64,000 bases of DNA from positions 24,827 through 88,826 of the forward strand of contig JALKBU010000088.1 of the NCBI GenBank assembly GCA_023091735.1. The letters run 5' to 3'. The stretch is from Trichomonas tenax (Eukaryota > Parabasalia > Trichomonadida > Trichomonadidae). The notes beneath the pieces were generated by a model. The model searched no databases, was not told where the DNA came from, and saw nothing but the letters and a program-made list of their open reading frames with translations. Within the stretch, counting starts at the first letter, position 1. Every line of letters starts with the position of its first letter. Shown here piece after piece: positions 8,826 to 17,798 of the stretch. The position numbers and the translations under genes were made by a program.

Positions 8826-9512
8826 ATGTTTGATGGAAAAATAATTGTTAAACTTATTCCAAGAAAGAATTCGGACGGAAATAGGATCAAAAAGAAGAAT
8901 GGGAACCCCCTTCAGCGTCTGAACGTCGAAGGATCCTTTCATCTTAGCGATATCCAGCGTTTCGTTACAACTCTTGCGTTCCAAAAGGAAGATCCTAATA
9001 TTCAAGTTGAACTGTATTTGTCATCGAACGGTGTCGAATCGAAGCTTCCTTTGACACTTACAGTCGCAGAATACGCTTATATGACACATCAAACAAACAC
9101 AGTCGAAATAAAATACTCATACAACAAAATACAGACAGCGGAGCAGCCAAAGCCACCTCGGCCTGCTCCTCCACCGCCTCCTAAGCCTACACAGGAAGAA
9201 TTGATCGCGCAGCTCCAGCCGAAGTTCCTTCCGCCGCTGCCGTCGGCGCATCCTGTGCCAATCGTCAATCCGACGAAGAATCTCGACAGTGTGCTCAAAA
9301 CAGTCGACAATCCGCCATCATTCAGGTTCGGTGAAGGAGCGTCTGGAATGCTCTTCAGCACTGGACTCACACTGTGGAATGACTCCTTTGGACCTGTTCC
9401 AATGGAGAAAAAGAGCTCTGGTTTGCAGACAACACCGGAAAAGTCTTCAACACCAGAATCCGTCAACTTAAAGAGCCAGCTTGAGTCACTGATGCAGCAG
9501 GGTAAGCATTAA
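8826..9512 (+). CDS. RAWUL-like (ubiquitin-fold) domain protein with proline-rich linker
   Basis: A 228-residue protein. Residues 1-100 look like a beta-grasp fold: MFDGKIIVKLIPR, then HLSDIQRFVTTLAF, VELYLSSNGVES, LTLTVAEYAYMTHQ, and VEIKYSY. The order and words resemble the RAWUL domain of Polycomb-type RING proteins (for example DIAYIYPWRRNGPL and LKYRV of PCGF proteins), but no RING finger precedes it. Residues 105-150 are proline-rich (PKPPRPAPPPPPKP), and the rest is low-complexity with SP/TP sites. The RAWUL call is my reading of the pattern; another ubiquitin-like domain is possible. The start at 8826 is the first ATG in frame, with an out-of-frame ATG five bases earlier. Confidence 0.75.
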   Translation: MFDGKIIVKLIPRKNSDGNRIKKKNGNPLQRLNVEGSFHLSDIQRFVTTLAFQKEDPNIQVELYLSSNGVESKLPLTLTVAEYAYMTHQTNTVEIKYSYNKIQTAEQPKPPRPAPPPPPKPTQEELIAQLQPKFLPPLPSAHPVPIVNPTKNLDSVLKTVDNPPSFRFGEGASGMLFSTGLTLWNDSFGPVPMEKKSSGLQTTPEKSSTPESVNLKSQLESLMQQGKH

Positions 9513-10116
9513 TTGTTTGTATAATAAAATTGATATCGTTAAAAATCTTAGTCATTCATAGTATACTATCAACCAATCAGAAATCATCATTGCAACATAT
9601 TTCTAACTATATTGATCAATCGGATGTTTTAAAAATGCAAAAATTATATCAAAGTTTTTATTAAACATTGTATTAGTAAAAAGTGAAAACTTAGTTGTGT
9701 AGATAATGGACATTGTAACAATTATGTTTTTAAAAATATTGACACGTAACTATACATTTTGACCCGTAAAACAGTTCAAGGAATTCTCAAAAGAAGAAAG
9801 GTCCGTAGTGACCGAGACCAATAAAGTTTTATTCGAAAGAAAATATTCTCTTAAATGGATGAATCAATTTCATAAATTTCGGAATTCATAAATTTGGGGT
9901 TAAGCGCATTATACTTTCGATGTGAAAGTTGACGCCAAACATAATCCAAACAGATCAAAGGCCGAGCTTCTTTGAAAAGAAATGTTAACAAATAAAACTA
10001 AATCTATTTAAAAATGATAATTTGGTAATTAACAAATAAACAAAGTATGTGAAATAAACATCTAACAAAACGCATTATAGACGAATAAAAGAAGGTGATT
10101 AAAAAATCAACTCAAA
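9513..10116. other. Intergenic spacer between convergent genes
   Basis: Contains degenerate motif copies TGACACGTAA (near 9739) and TGACCCGTAAA (near 9759), again about 20 bp apart. No gene or RNA is seen. Confidence 0.5.
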
Positions 10117-11064
10117 TCACTGGAAGTGCCTCAAGAATGTATCAAGGTCATCCTGAGCAACACCTGTTTGGCCCCATTTCAGGCTGGAATTTGGGACAGG
10201 GCCTGGCGTTTGAGAATAGATATGTGCGATTCTAGGGGCAATCGGAATTGGTTGTGGATGGAACGTCTGCTGTAGTGCCATATTGTTGAGATTGAATAAA
10301 GGCATTGATCCAGTCATTCTCGTTGAGCTCAATGTGATCGGTTGTTCATCATCTGATTGATTTGGCACAATTTGGGATCTTGGTGTGGAGTCATTGTTGA
10401 GCGTGAAATTGTCTGATGACATTGTTAACTTGGATTTTCTCGATAAACTCATTGGTTGTTCTTTCTGCGCAACGAGCTGTCTGTAGTGATACCTGCACTG
10501 TACATCACTCCTGTTGCTCATAATCGACGCGATTTTTGTCCAAGACTTTTCACCGTGAATGCGTACGAGAGATTCAAGTTGTTTATCTTCTTCTGGCGTC
10601 CAGCTCTTCTTTGAGATGCGAGGGTTGAGTCCTCTTGTCCATCTCTGTGAGCACTGTGCACGATTCCTTCCGCTTCCGAGAAATTGCGCAACAGCCTGCC
10701 AGTTCTCTAAGCCGTAGTGGAAAACGCCTGCGAGGAGTCTCTGGTCTTCTGCTATCGACCATGTGCGTGTCTTCTTTCTGGAGCTGCCGGAAGCAGAGTC
10801 ATCCTCTTCTGCATCTTCGTGGTAAGGAAGGGGTTCTTCTGGAAGTTCCAAGATGTCTCTGAGGCGGACAACTGGATCGTCCTTTCCTATTAAGTCTACA
10901 ACCTTCATGTAGCAGGCTTGAAACGAGATTTTTTCTGTTATATATTCCTTAAACGAAGTTTTTAATTTCTTTGACACGTCGTCGGGAATATCGCCGGCGC
11001 ACGACTCCGCGTAGCTGAGTCCGAGCTCGATCATGACTTCAAGACCAGACATGGGGGAACTCAT
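10117..11064 (-). CDS. R2R3 Myb-like transcription factor
   Basis: A 315-residue protein with two Myb repeats at about residues 100-200. R2 has RTWSIAEDQRLLAGVFHYG, ENWQAVAQFLG and QCSQRWTRGLNP; R3 has SWTPEEDKQLESLVRIHG, KSWTKIASIM and QCRYHYRQL. The regularly spaced aromatic residues of the helix-turn-helix are present. The N-terminal 95 residues contain a helical stretch and an acidic patch (HEDAEEDDSAS). The C-terminal third is Ser/Thr/Pro/Gln-rich. Myb proteins are strongly expanded in trichomonads, where some bind core promoter elements and others regulate iron-responsive genes. I chose ATG at 11064 because the frame upstream has only a TTG. Confidence 0.93.
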   Translation of the reverse strand: MSSPMSGLEVMIELGLSYAESCAGDIPDDVSKKLKTSFKEYITEKISFQACYMKVVDLIGKDDPVVRLRDILELPEEPLPYHEDAEEDDSASGSSRKKTRTWSIAEDQRLLAGVFHYGLENWQAVAQFLGSGRNRAQCSQRWTRGLNPRISKKSWTPEEDKQLESLVRIHGEKSWTKIASIMSNRSDVQCRYHYRQLVAQKEQPMSLSRKSKLTMSSDNFTLNNDSTPRSQIVPNQSDDEQPITLSSTRMTGSMPLFNLNNMALQQTFHPQPIPIAPRIAHIYSQTPGPVPNSSLKWGQTGVAQDDLDTFLRHFQ

Positions 11065-12169
11065 ATGACAAAGAAAAAATTTGTTAGTTATGAAAATTTT
11101 GATAACAAAACGGTTATTTTCACTCAAAATGCCACTTTATTACACATATTTTAAATTTGGGGTCTATGCTATACTGTAAAGTAAGAATTAAAGTCAAAAC
11201 GCGAAAATAAGCAAGTCTAAAATTAAAAGAAAATCCGACAATAAACCAAATTATTTCAATTTATTTAGATTGCAAACATAGGAAGAATTCTTTTCATATA
11301 AAAAATTTATATTTTTATTCTTTTATGTGAAAAACGAAATTGCATTTTATGCAAAGAGGAATATGATTCAATGAACATTTTCAATCACTTAACGATAACG
11401 AAAGTGTTACGGGTGTAAAATTTTATATGTATTTTTAGTTATATTTGTTTGAGGATTTCAATATAAACTAAAAAGTGACCGTAAATGTGCCAAGAAAAGT
11501 GTCGGGCTCTTCATTTTTCGTTTAATAAAATATAAAAGTGTCACAAAAATCAAATTCAAAAGTGACAAATGCCAAATTTATTTTTGAACTTTTATTGATT
11601 TTTTATTCTCAATGAGTGTTTCTACATCAGAAGATTCTCTTAAATCAATTTATTCGGCTTTTTATTTTGTTTTGTGGGAATGATTAACGAAAAAGACAGT
11701 GAATTTTGGTGTTCAGTGATGTTTAGCACACGTTTACATCAATAATTCACCGATCAAACTTATTATTTTTTCTGAATTGCTTTTGTTAAGCTACAGAACA
11801 TGAATCTGTATTCTCAAGCATATGTGCTATATGTTCATGCGCTTATTTTGTGTTTTCGCCGGTACATTCGGCTTATTGTTTCGCTTTGTTAGGTTTCGGT
11901 AGCAGCATATACCTGTGGATGAGGTCATCTTTTTTATCTGTTGATTTTATGTTTTTATGAAGTTTTCGCTATTGCTCATGGAAAAATTAGTGTTACACAT
12001 TTTTTGACTTGATTTTTGCCAATTAATAGTTTACATGACAAATAATAACCATCGATGAAATTCTGTTCACATTCCTGCGTTTGTGGAGAATGTGATCTTT
12101 AGGACTGATTTTATTATGCCCCATAATGCACATCTCTTGCATACTATTACATTTATTTTAGAAATTAAT
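11065..12169. other. Spacer with no recognised gene
   Basis: AT-rich, with scattered GTGACA/GTGTCA words around 11480-11570 and one TTTACATGACA at 12030-12040. No coding frame of note and no RNA gene seen. Confidence 0.5.
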
Positions 12170-13108
12170 TCAATTGGAAAAAAATATTAAATATTTGATA
12201 TGCATACTCTTCAAAAACACATTAATTTTGTTCCATTTAAATGATTTTTCTAGTATATTATCAAATCGTTTCAATATGTTATCCTCAAAACACTGCAAAT
12301 AAGTTTGCATTAACCTGGACAATCTACTGATAATAGATTTTACATAGATTTCTATGTCAGTCATGCTCAGCAATTTTGTTCTATTCAGATGATAAATGGC
12401 ACCATTGCGCACAATATCTGCTAACCTGTGTGTCATTAATGCATTATGATCCCTCTGAACAGGGCAAAATTACGATGGGTGCCACACGCTCATTTTTTCA
12501 GGTCTAAAAAATTTGTTGAACAATTGTCATTTTCTGATGTACTTCAATTAGTTCATACTTCGGTCTCATTTCATTTATCAATAACCATGTGTTGCAATTG
12601 ATAATTACATATTTGTCCCATGCAACTGAATGGAAAACAGTTTTAGGTGGATAAATGTTAATGACATTAGATGCTTTCCTATCTGAATCTTTAACATCAA
12701 AATCAAAACCTAAACTATTGAAGACAATCTTGAGATCTTCATTCCGAGGTGTATAATCAAAGTTTTGAAAAGGCGTGAAAACTCAAAAATGAATTTTGGA
12801 CGTATCAGTGAAGCACAGTCTATAAGAAATCCAATCAATGCAAGATTCGCGGTAGTTTCATTCAGTTTATTACACAAATCTGAAAAGATTTGTTGAATCC
12901 GTGACTTTTCAAGTTGATTGTGCATAAGAGATCGCATAATATCAATAGGAACTCTAAAGCACTCTGGAATTTCTACATCCCCAACTTTCTTGAACAATAA
13001 GTCAGCTAAAGAGGTCATTCGAATTAGAGGTACCTTGTCGGTTAAAAATTTAACATCATCAAATAAAAACTTAAAATTGGGATTTGAAACTGATATAATA
13101 AATAAAAA
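12170..13108 (-). pseudogene. Decayed gene of unknown, possibly ankyrin-type, trichomonad family
   Basis: Three frames join into one chain read leftward: VSNPNFKFLFDDV and MTSLADLLFKKVGDVEIPE to CASLIRPKFIFEFSRLF (13108 to about 12770), then after a one-base shift NEDLKIVFNSLGFDFDVKD and VAWDKYVIINCNTWLL to VQQIF (to 12504). After another shift it continues RPEKMSVWHPS, a stop, and FCPVQRDHNALMTHRLADIV to 12170. That is about 310 codons with two shifts and one internal stop, and no start codon before the first stop upstream. The helical first part faintly recalls the N-terminal region found before ankyrin repeats in trichomonad multigene families, but no ankyrin repeat is left. The function is unknown. 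Confidence 0.5.
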
Positions 13109-13155
13109 TTAGAATTTAGCAACTAATTTGAATGTTGTTAATGTTTAATAAGAAT

Positions 13156-13357
13156 TTCAACAAATAAATTCGAAAAATATATTAAAAACTCAATAAACAA
13201 TCACTAGAATGCAGAAGTATGTTATCATACATGAATGATAACTAAACTTACTGGTCAATTCTTTGAAAAGCATATTCAACAAATATATTCGAAAAATATA
13301 ATAAAAACTCAATGAACAATCTCGAGAATGAAGAGTCATGTTATAACATATGAATAT
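13156..13357. repeat. Two imperfect direct repeats of about 82 bp, 119 bp apart
   Basis: TTCAACAAATAAATTCGAAA at 13156 and TTCAACAAATATATTCGAAA at 13275 begin two copies that stay alignable for about 80 bp (AAAACTCAATRAACAATC, then GAATG, then ATGTTATMA). It looks like a local duplication in the spacer upstream of the decayed gene. Confidence 0.7.
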
Positions 13358-13839
13358 TATTAAATATTTTAAAAAAAGAAGAACTAAGCGAGAATATTTT
13401 GGGTAATATATATGTAGGGATGCAAATTTGGAAATAATCCTGGATTTTTCCAGATTCCATTTTTTAAAAAGTATTGACATTTTGTTTGTAAAATCCTATT
13501 ATTTGTCACAAAACAGAGTATTTTGCAATTTTATTATAGCCAATCAGTTTCTTAATGGAAGCTGGTTTTAATGTACTCATATTCATGTTTTTGTCAACTA
13601 GCGCTTTACATCTGACAGGAAATAAAATCTGGATGGAAGTCTGGAAGATATTTTTAAAGCTTCAAAATAATAACCAGCACATGATTCTAGACAACATCTG
13701 CAAGCTTCATGAAGTTCCATAAAAATTTTTATAAAAAACAAAATTATATTTAAATCAAGGGCATATTTCGAAATTTTATTTGCACAAATTTTACCATGTA
13801 ATCATTTTTAACATTTTAAGTTATTTATTAATTGCGAAT
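13358..13839. other. AT-rich spacer before the foldback element
   Basis: No gene or RNA is recognised. Confidence 0.45.
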
Positions 13840-13990
13840 TGTGCGGTATGATAATGTGTCAAGAAAAAGTGGCAGCGTTACGTGTCAGATTTGACGATTT
13901 TCTGACATGTAAAATGACATAATATAAAAGGGGGTATCTAAAACCGTCAGCAATTTATATAATATAAATGAAAACATTTGCTATGATTGA

Positions 13991-14079
13991 CTCTGGAAGG
14001 CTCGACTATGGATTGGCTTGGGCCTTATCATAGTGCTTCGTTGTATTAGCAAGCCAGTCCATAGTCAAGCCTTCCAGAG
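13991..14079 (+). repeat. 89-base hairpin in the left arm
   Basis: Starts CTCTGGAAGGC and ends GCCTTCCAGAG: two 30-base halves (13991-14020 and 14050-14079) pair with few mismatches around a 29-base loop. The same hairpin is found at 14792-14880 (opposite arm) and 24277-24365 (solitary arm). Conservation of the fold in all three could reflect a transposase-binding or cleavage structure. Confidence 0.8.
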
Positions 14080-14346
14080 TTGAAGTTCGAAAATCGTCGA
14101 AATATTCCGACTAAAAGGCTATGAAAAGCAAAAAATATAGAGAGCTGACGCTATATGACACAGTTTATATTTATTATATCTATAATTAAATTTTTAATTA
14201 AATCACATAATTCTCTTCTAAACTTCAATATCGGACAAAAATGATTTTTGTATTGTAATAGAAAATAGACATAAGAGCTTCTCAAACTAATCCTGAGACA
14301 TAAAAGCAAATATGAATGAAATCTGCAAAATTCAATTTTGATCAAA

Positions 14347-14435
14347 AATTTATGATCAACATCTGATAATCATACAGTAGATAATACTCATTGTGTACTA
14401 TCTGCTGTATGATTATTAGATGTTGATCATAAATT
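14347..14435. repeat. Central palindrome of the foldback element
   Basis: About 37-base arms (14347-14383 and 14399-14435) containing TTTATGATCAACATC and its complement, with two mismatches and a 15-base loop. Weaker pairing continues outward through TTGATCA words on both sides. It is the symmetry centre of the whole 1.2-kb element. Confidence 0.75.
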
Positions 14436-14791
14436 ATTGATCACTTTTAACAAAAAAATTGAATGAAATGAGATTAATTGGTTTAATATATTAACGATTA
14501 AAATTTTATTCTGCATCTGTGTAGCCATCCAAAATGTTCAATTCTCCTTCTACAAGCCATGTAGCTTCAAGGACTCAGGATTAGTTTGAGAAGCTCTTAT
14601 GTCTATTTTCTATTACAATACAAAAATCATTTTTGTCCGATATTGAAGTTTAGAAGAGAATTATGTGATTTAATTAAAAATTTAATTATAGATATAATAA
14701 ATATAAACTGTGTCATATAGCGTCAGCTCTCTATATTTTTTGCTTTTCATAGCCTTTTAGTCGGAATATTTCGACGATTTTCGAACTTCAA

Positions 14792-14880
14792 CTCTGGAAG
14801 GCTTGACTATGGACTGGCTTGCTAATACAACGAAGCACTATGATAAGGCCCAAGCCAATCCATAGTCGAGCCTTCCAGAG
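14792..14880 (-). repeat. 89-base hairpin in the right arm
   Basis: Inverted copy of the hairpin at 13991-14079, with the same outer CTCTGGAAGGC and GCCTTCCAGAG ends and the same 29-base loop length. Confidence 0.8.
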
Positions 14881-15020
14881 TCAATCATAGCAAATGTTTT
14901 CATTTATATTAAAATTCAATACTCAACCATAATTAAGAATAGCATAATTTACGTGTTAAAAAATGTCAAATCTGACATGTAATCCCACCACTTTTTGTGA
15001 CACATTATCATACCATACAC

Positions 15021-15398
15021 AAATTTGAATAAGTATATATAAATTACGTGGTATAATTGATTAAATCATTTTTCATTAACAAAGGTAAATTGTTCGATGG
15101 AGTTCTCATTTATTTTTTTTCATTTTTGCTTTATCATAATAAATACAGGCTAATACTAATATCTTGACTATGTATTATGCATATCTAACACTGCTTATAC
15201 TATTTATTTAAAATTTTTCCATTCCAAAATTATTTCCAGAAAATCTTCTAGAAAGTTTTTATTTCCATCCAGAATCCAAAATATCTTCCAAAGTTGCATC
15301 TCTAACATATGATTATATGTGCAGAGTCTTAATATGAAATATCATGAAAAAATCTAAAATAAACGAATACGGTTTATGTAAAAAAAAGCAAACAAAAA
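15021..15398. other. AT-rich spacer before 15399
   Basis: No recognisable initiator lies next to the start codon of the following gene. Nothing else seen. Confidence 0.45.
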
Positions 15399-17714
15399 AT
15401 GATTCCCAAAGTTCTTACTGTATACGAAAACAAAGGCCTTCAGACAGAAAGCTCGGTGTACGATGAGAACACGTCCTTCAACTTCGAAAATGACGAAAAT
15501 ATCAAGTTCGAAGCCCAAATTCCGCAACTTTCTTACGAACCAGAGATGGTCCAAGGCATTATAAGGCCTCTGACGATAGGACAGGACGGAGCAATCGTGA
15601 ACCACCACATTCCGAGACTCTTCAAGCGCAAAAATGCACCAATGATTCGCAATTTAACGGAACAAATAGAGAGCAACAAATCATACAAAAGCGAGTACGT
15701 GAGACAGATGGCCGCTGCTTTGATTCCTGGACTCAAAGACAGTAGTTATCGTTCCTTATTCACTGATCCACTTAAAATTCCTTACACAGTCATCGACGCA
15801 CAGTTTACACCACTCGGAAGTTTAGAGTCGGTCCCGTGCAAGGCGATTTTCAGCCTTGACGGCAAATTAACAATTCAAACGGAAGAACAAAATATCAATT
15901 GCGAAATTGAGCTCTGGGACAGATTAGTTGCTGGAAGAGAGCTCAATGTTATCTTTGGAGACAAGAATTTCGGAAAATTACAGATTTTACAAGAAGTTGA
16001 ACCAATTAATTTCGAAAATGGAACACCAAAGCAACTTCTCGATGCATTACATCTCGATTCAGAAGAGAAACTTTACACACTCATTACGGAGAACGATACA
16101 TCACTTGTTGATATCGTTCTCAGTATTCCAACTTTATCTGCAAAAGATGCGAACGATTTACTTGCAGTTTTACACAACAGAAAGCTTCTTTCGCCATACA
16201 TCAGATCCAAAGTCTGTGCACTCCAGCTCTCCAATCCTCTTGAGAAAAGAAACTGGCCAGAGCTCTTAGGAAGATTCATTTTCTTGCTCGATCCAAAGTG
16301 GACATATGTCAACATTCCGCTGCTCAGAAACAACGATGTCATGGCCATTTTCAGGCACATTAGGGATCTCAATGATGGCGCTTTGTATGTTCTTCAAGTT
16401 GCATTGAAGGCTCTCGATGAAACACGCGGCGCAGATCCACTTCTTTTCTTCTGGACATTGATTTTCATGTCTCTCCTTCAAAACGCGACACTTGCAAACA
16501 AGGCACACGCAGACACACTCACAAACAAGATGATACAGATGTGGAAGGAACTCCAGAAGAAGAAAGAAGAGTCAAATACAAGAAAGATCACTTTCGAGAT
16601 CATCGACTACATCAAGGATATCAAGCAATTCAAGCTTTCGTCTGTTGTTCATGAAGACAACGAACTCATCGCAAGTATCTTCAAGGAAAATCACGATGCC
16701 ATTTTCACGATCATCAGAATCAATCCTTTCAGGAGAGAAGAAAGTCATCCTCTTTACTTCCCTGTTGTTCTCGCTCTCGAAGCAGCTCTCATCCAGGCGA
16801 TGCACAACGAGGAGTTCATCTCCAGTGAGTCTGAATCTCTCAATGGAGACTTCGACTCTGAGTCCACAATATCTTCCAGGCTATCAACACATTCGAAACA
16901 CTCTCAGATCGAAGAACCACCGCAAATGGTTGAATCTTCACACTCAAAGCAGTCAAAGCACTCTCAGCAACCTGCTGAAGATCCAAATCCAAACAGGCCA
17001 TTCTTCGATGCTAAGTTATTCTACGGAAATACAACAACTAAGCAAGAAGAAGATTCGGACGAGATTCAGGTAATCAAGGCACGCAATCTCGGATCTCAAG
17101 TCGATGAAGATGAAAATCCAACAATGGAATCAGACCATTCATATTCTTCACACAGCTCTCAGAGAAACAAGAAATCGAATGCTTATTCTACACATGAATC
17201 CGCAAAGAAATCTAACGCTTACTCCACACAAGGATCAACAAAGAAGACAGCCAGCACAAGAGAATCTGCAAATAAATCAAATGCTTATTCATCACAAGAG
17301 TCTCAGAAGAAGCCACAGACAAAGAGCTACAGTTCAAGACAAGGCGACACATACGAGAGCTATAAGAGTCAGCCAAAGCAGCAGCCACAACAACAAGAAG
17401 ATGATGGCTATTACAGCGACTATTACTCCGACGAAGAGCCAGTTCAGCAGCCGGCCAAGCCACAGGTGAAGTCTCAGTACTCTGTAAACAAGACATACTC
17501 GCAGAGCGGAACATACTCAACAAGAAGCTCTTCTAGGAAGGCACCACCGCCTATAGCTGAGAAAGACGACTATTCATACTCAGACGATGATCAGCCAGCT
17601 TACTCCTATTCCAGGAACTCGAACGCGAACAAGTCTAACACATATAGCAAGACTCCATCTTCGAAGCCTCCCAAACAGGAAGATGAGGACTACAGCTATT
17701 ACAGCGACGTCTAA
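15399..17714 (+). CDS. 771-residue protein with a helical body and a Ser/Tyr/Asp-rich tail
   Basis: I do not recognise the family. Residues 1 to about 490 look globular; the middle part is strongly helical and Leu-rich (SLVDIVLSIPTLSAKDANDL, DGALYVLQVALKALDETRG), possibly armadillo- or HEAT-like. From about residue 490 the chain is disordered and low in complexity. Around residues 590-640 there are near-repeats of KKSNAYSTHES, KKSNAYSTQGS and NKSNAYSSQES. Then come tyrosine-acid clusters such as DDGYYSDYYSDEE, DDYSYSDDDQPAYSYS and, at the very end, DEDYSYYSDV. Such a tail could be heavily phosphorylated or bind partners. GC content and codon use match the housekeeping genes around it, so it is probably a real, expressed gene. 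Confidence 0.85.
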   Translation: MIPKVLTVYENKGLQTESSVYDENTSFNFENDENIKFEAQIPQLSYEPEMVQGIIRPLTIGQDGAIVNHHIPRLFKRKNAPMIRNLTEQIESNKSYKSEYVRQMAAALIPGLKDSSYRSLFTDPLKIPYTVIDAQFTPLGSLESVPCKAIFSLDGKLTIQTEEQNINCEIELWDRLVAGRELNVIFGDKNFGKLQILQEVEPINFENGTPKQLLDALHLDSEEKLYTLITENDTSLVDIVLSIPTLSAKDANDLLAVLHNRKLLSPYIRSKVCALQLSNPLEKRNWPELLGRFIFLLDPKWTYVNIPLLRNNDVMAIFRHIRDLNDGALYVLQVALKALDETRGADPLLFFWTLIFMSLLQNATLANKAHADTLTNKMIQMWKELQKKKEESNTRKITFEIIDYIKDIKQFKLSSVVHEDNELIASIFKENHDAIFTIIRINPFRREESHPLYFPVVLALEAALIQAMHNEEFISSESESLNGDFDSESTISSRLSTHSKHSQIEEPPQMVESSHSKQSKHSQQPAEDPNPNRPFFDAKLFYGNTTTKQEEDSDEIQVIKARNLGSQVDEDENPTMESDHSYSSHSSQRNKKSNAYSTHESAKKSNAYSTQGSTKKTASTRESANKSNAYSSQESQKKPQTKSYSSRQGDTYESYKSQPKQQPQQQEDDGYYSDYYSDEEPVQQPAKPQVKSQYSVNKTYSQSGTYSTRSSSRKAPPPIAEKDDYSYSDDDQPAYSYSRNSNANKSNTYSKTPSSKPPKQEDEDYSYYSDV

Positions 17715-17798
17715 TTTAATATCGAGAATATAATGTTTTAAAATGTGAGTTTATTTATAATTTATAGAATAATTAACAAAGTTATTATAGTGTTGGTA

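Larger units (their letters stand above)
13840..15020. mobile_element. 1.2-kb foldback / MITE-like element with long inverted arms
   Basis: The sequence from GGTATGATAATGTGTC (13845) to about 14299 recurs in reverse complement from about 14571 to GACACATTATCATACC (ending 15014). The inner 330 bp of the arms are almost identical; the outer 100 bp are more diverged. The central 270 bp differ and contain a palindrome (14347-14435). Each arm holds an 89-base hairpin, TGACATGTAA words and, in the left arm, TATAAAAGGG. A third arm lies alone at 24131. No transposase is encoded, so it would be a non-autonomous element. I see no clear target-site duplication; similarity to the 24-kb copy continues a little beyond the right end. 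Confidence 0.85.

Noticed and set aside
13600..13690. Flanking similarity to 15230-15300 as an outer part of the foldback
   Set aside because: Only short shared words (TCTGGATGGAA, GAAGATATTTT) remain and they do not align in a consistent way, so the element was ended near 13840 and 15020.
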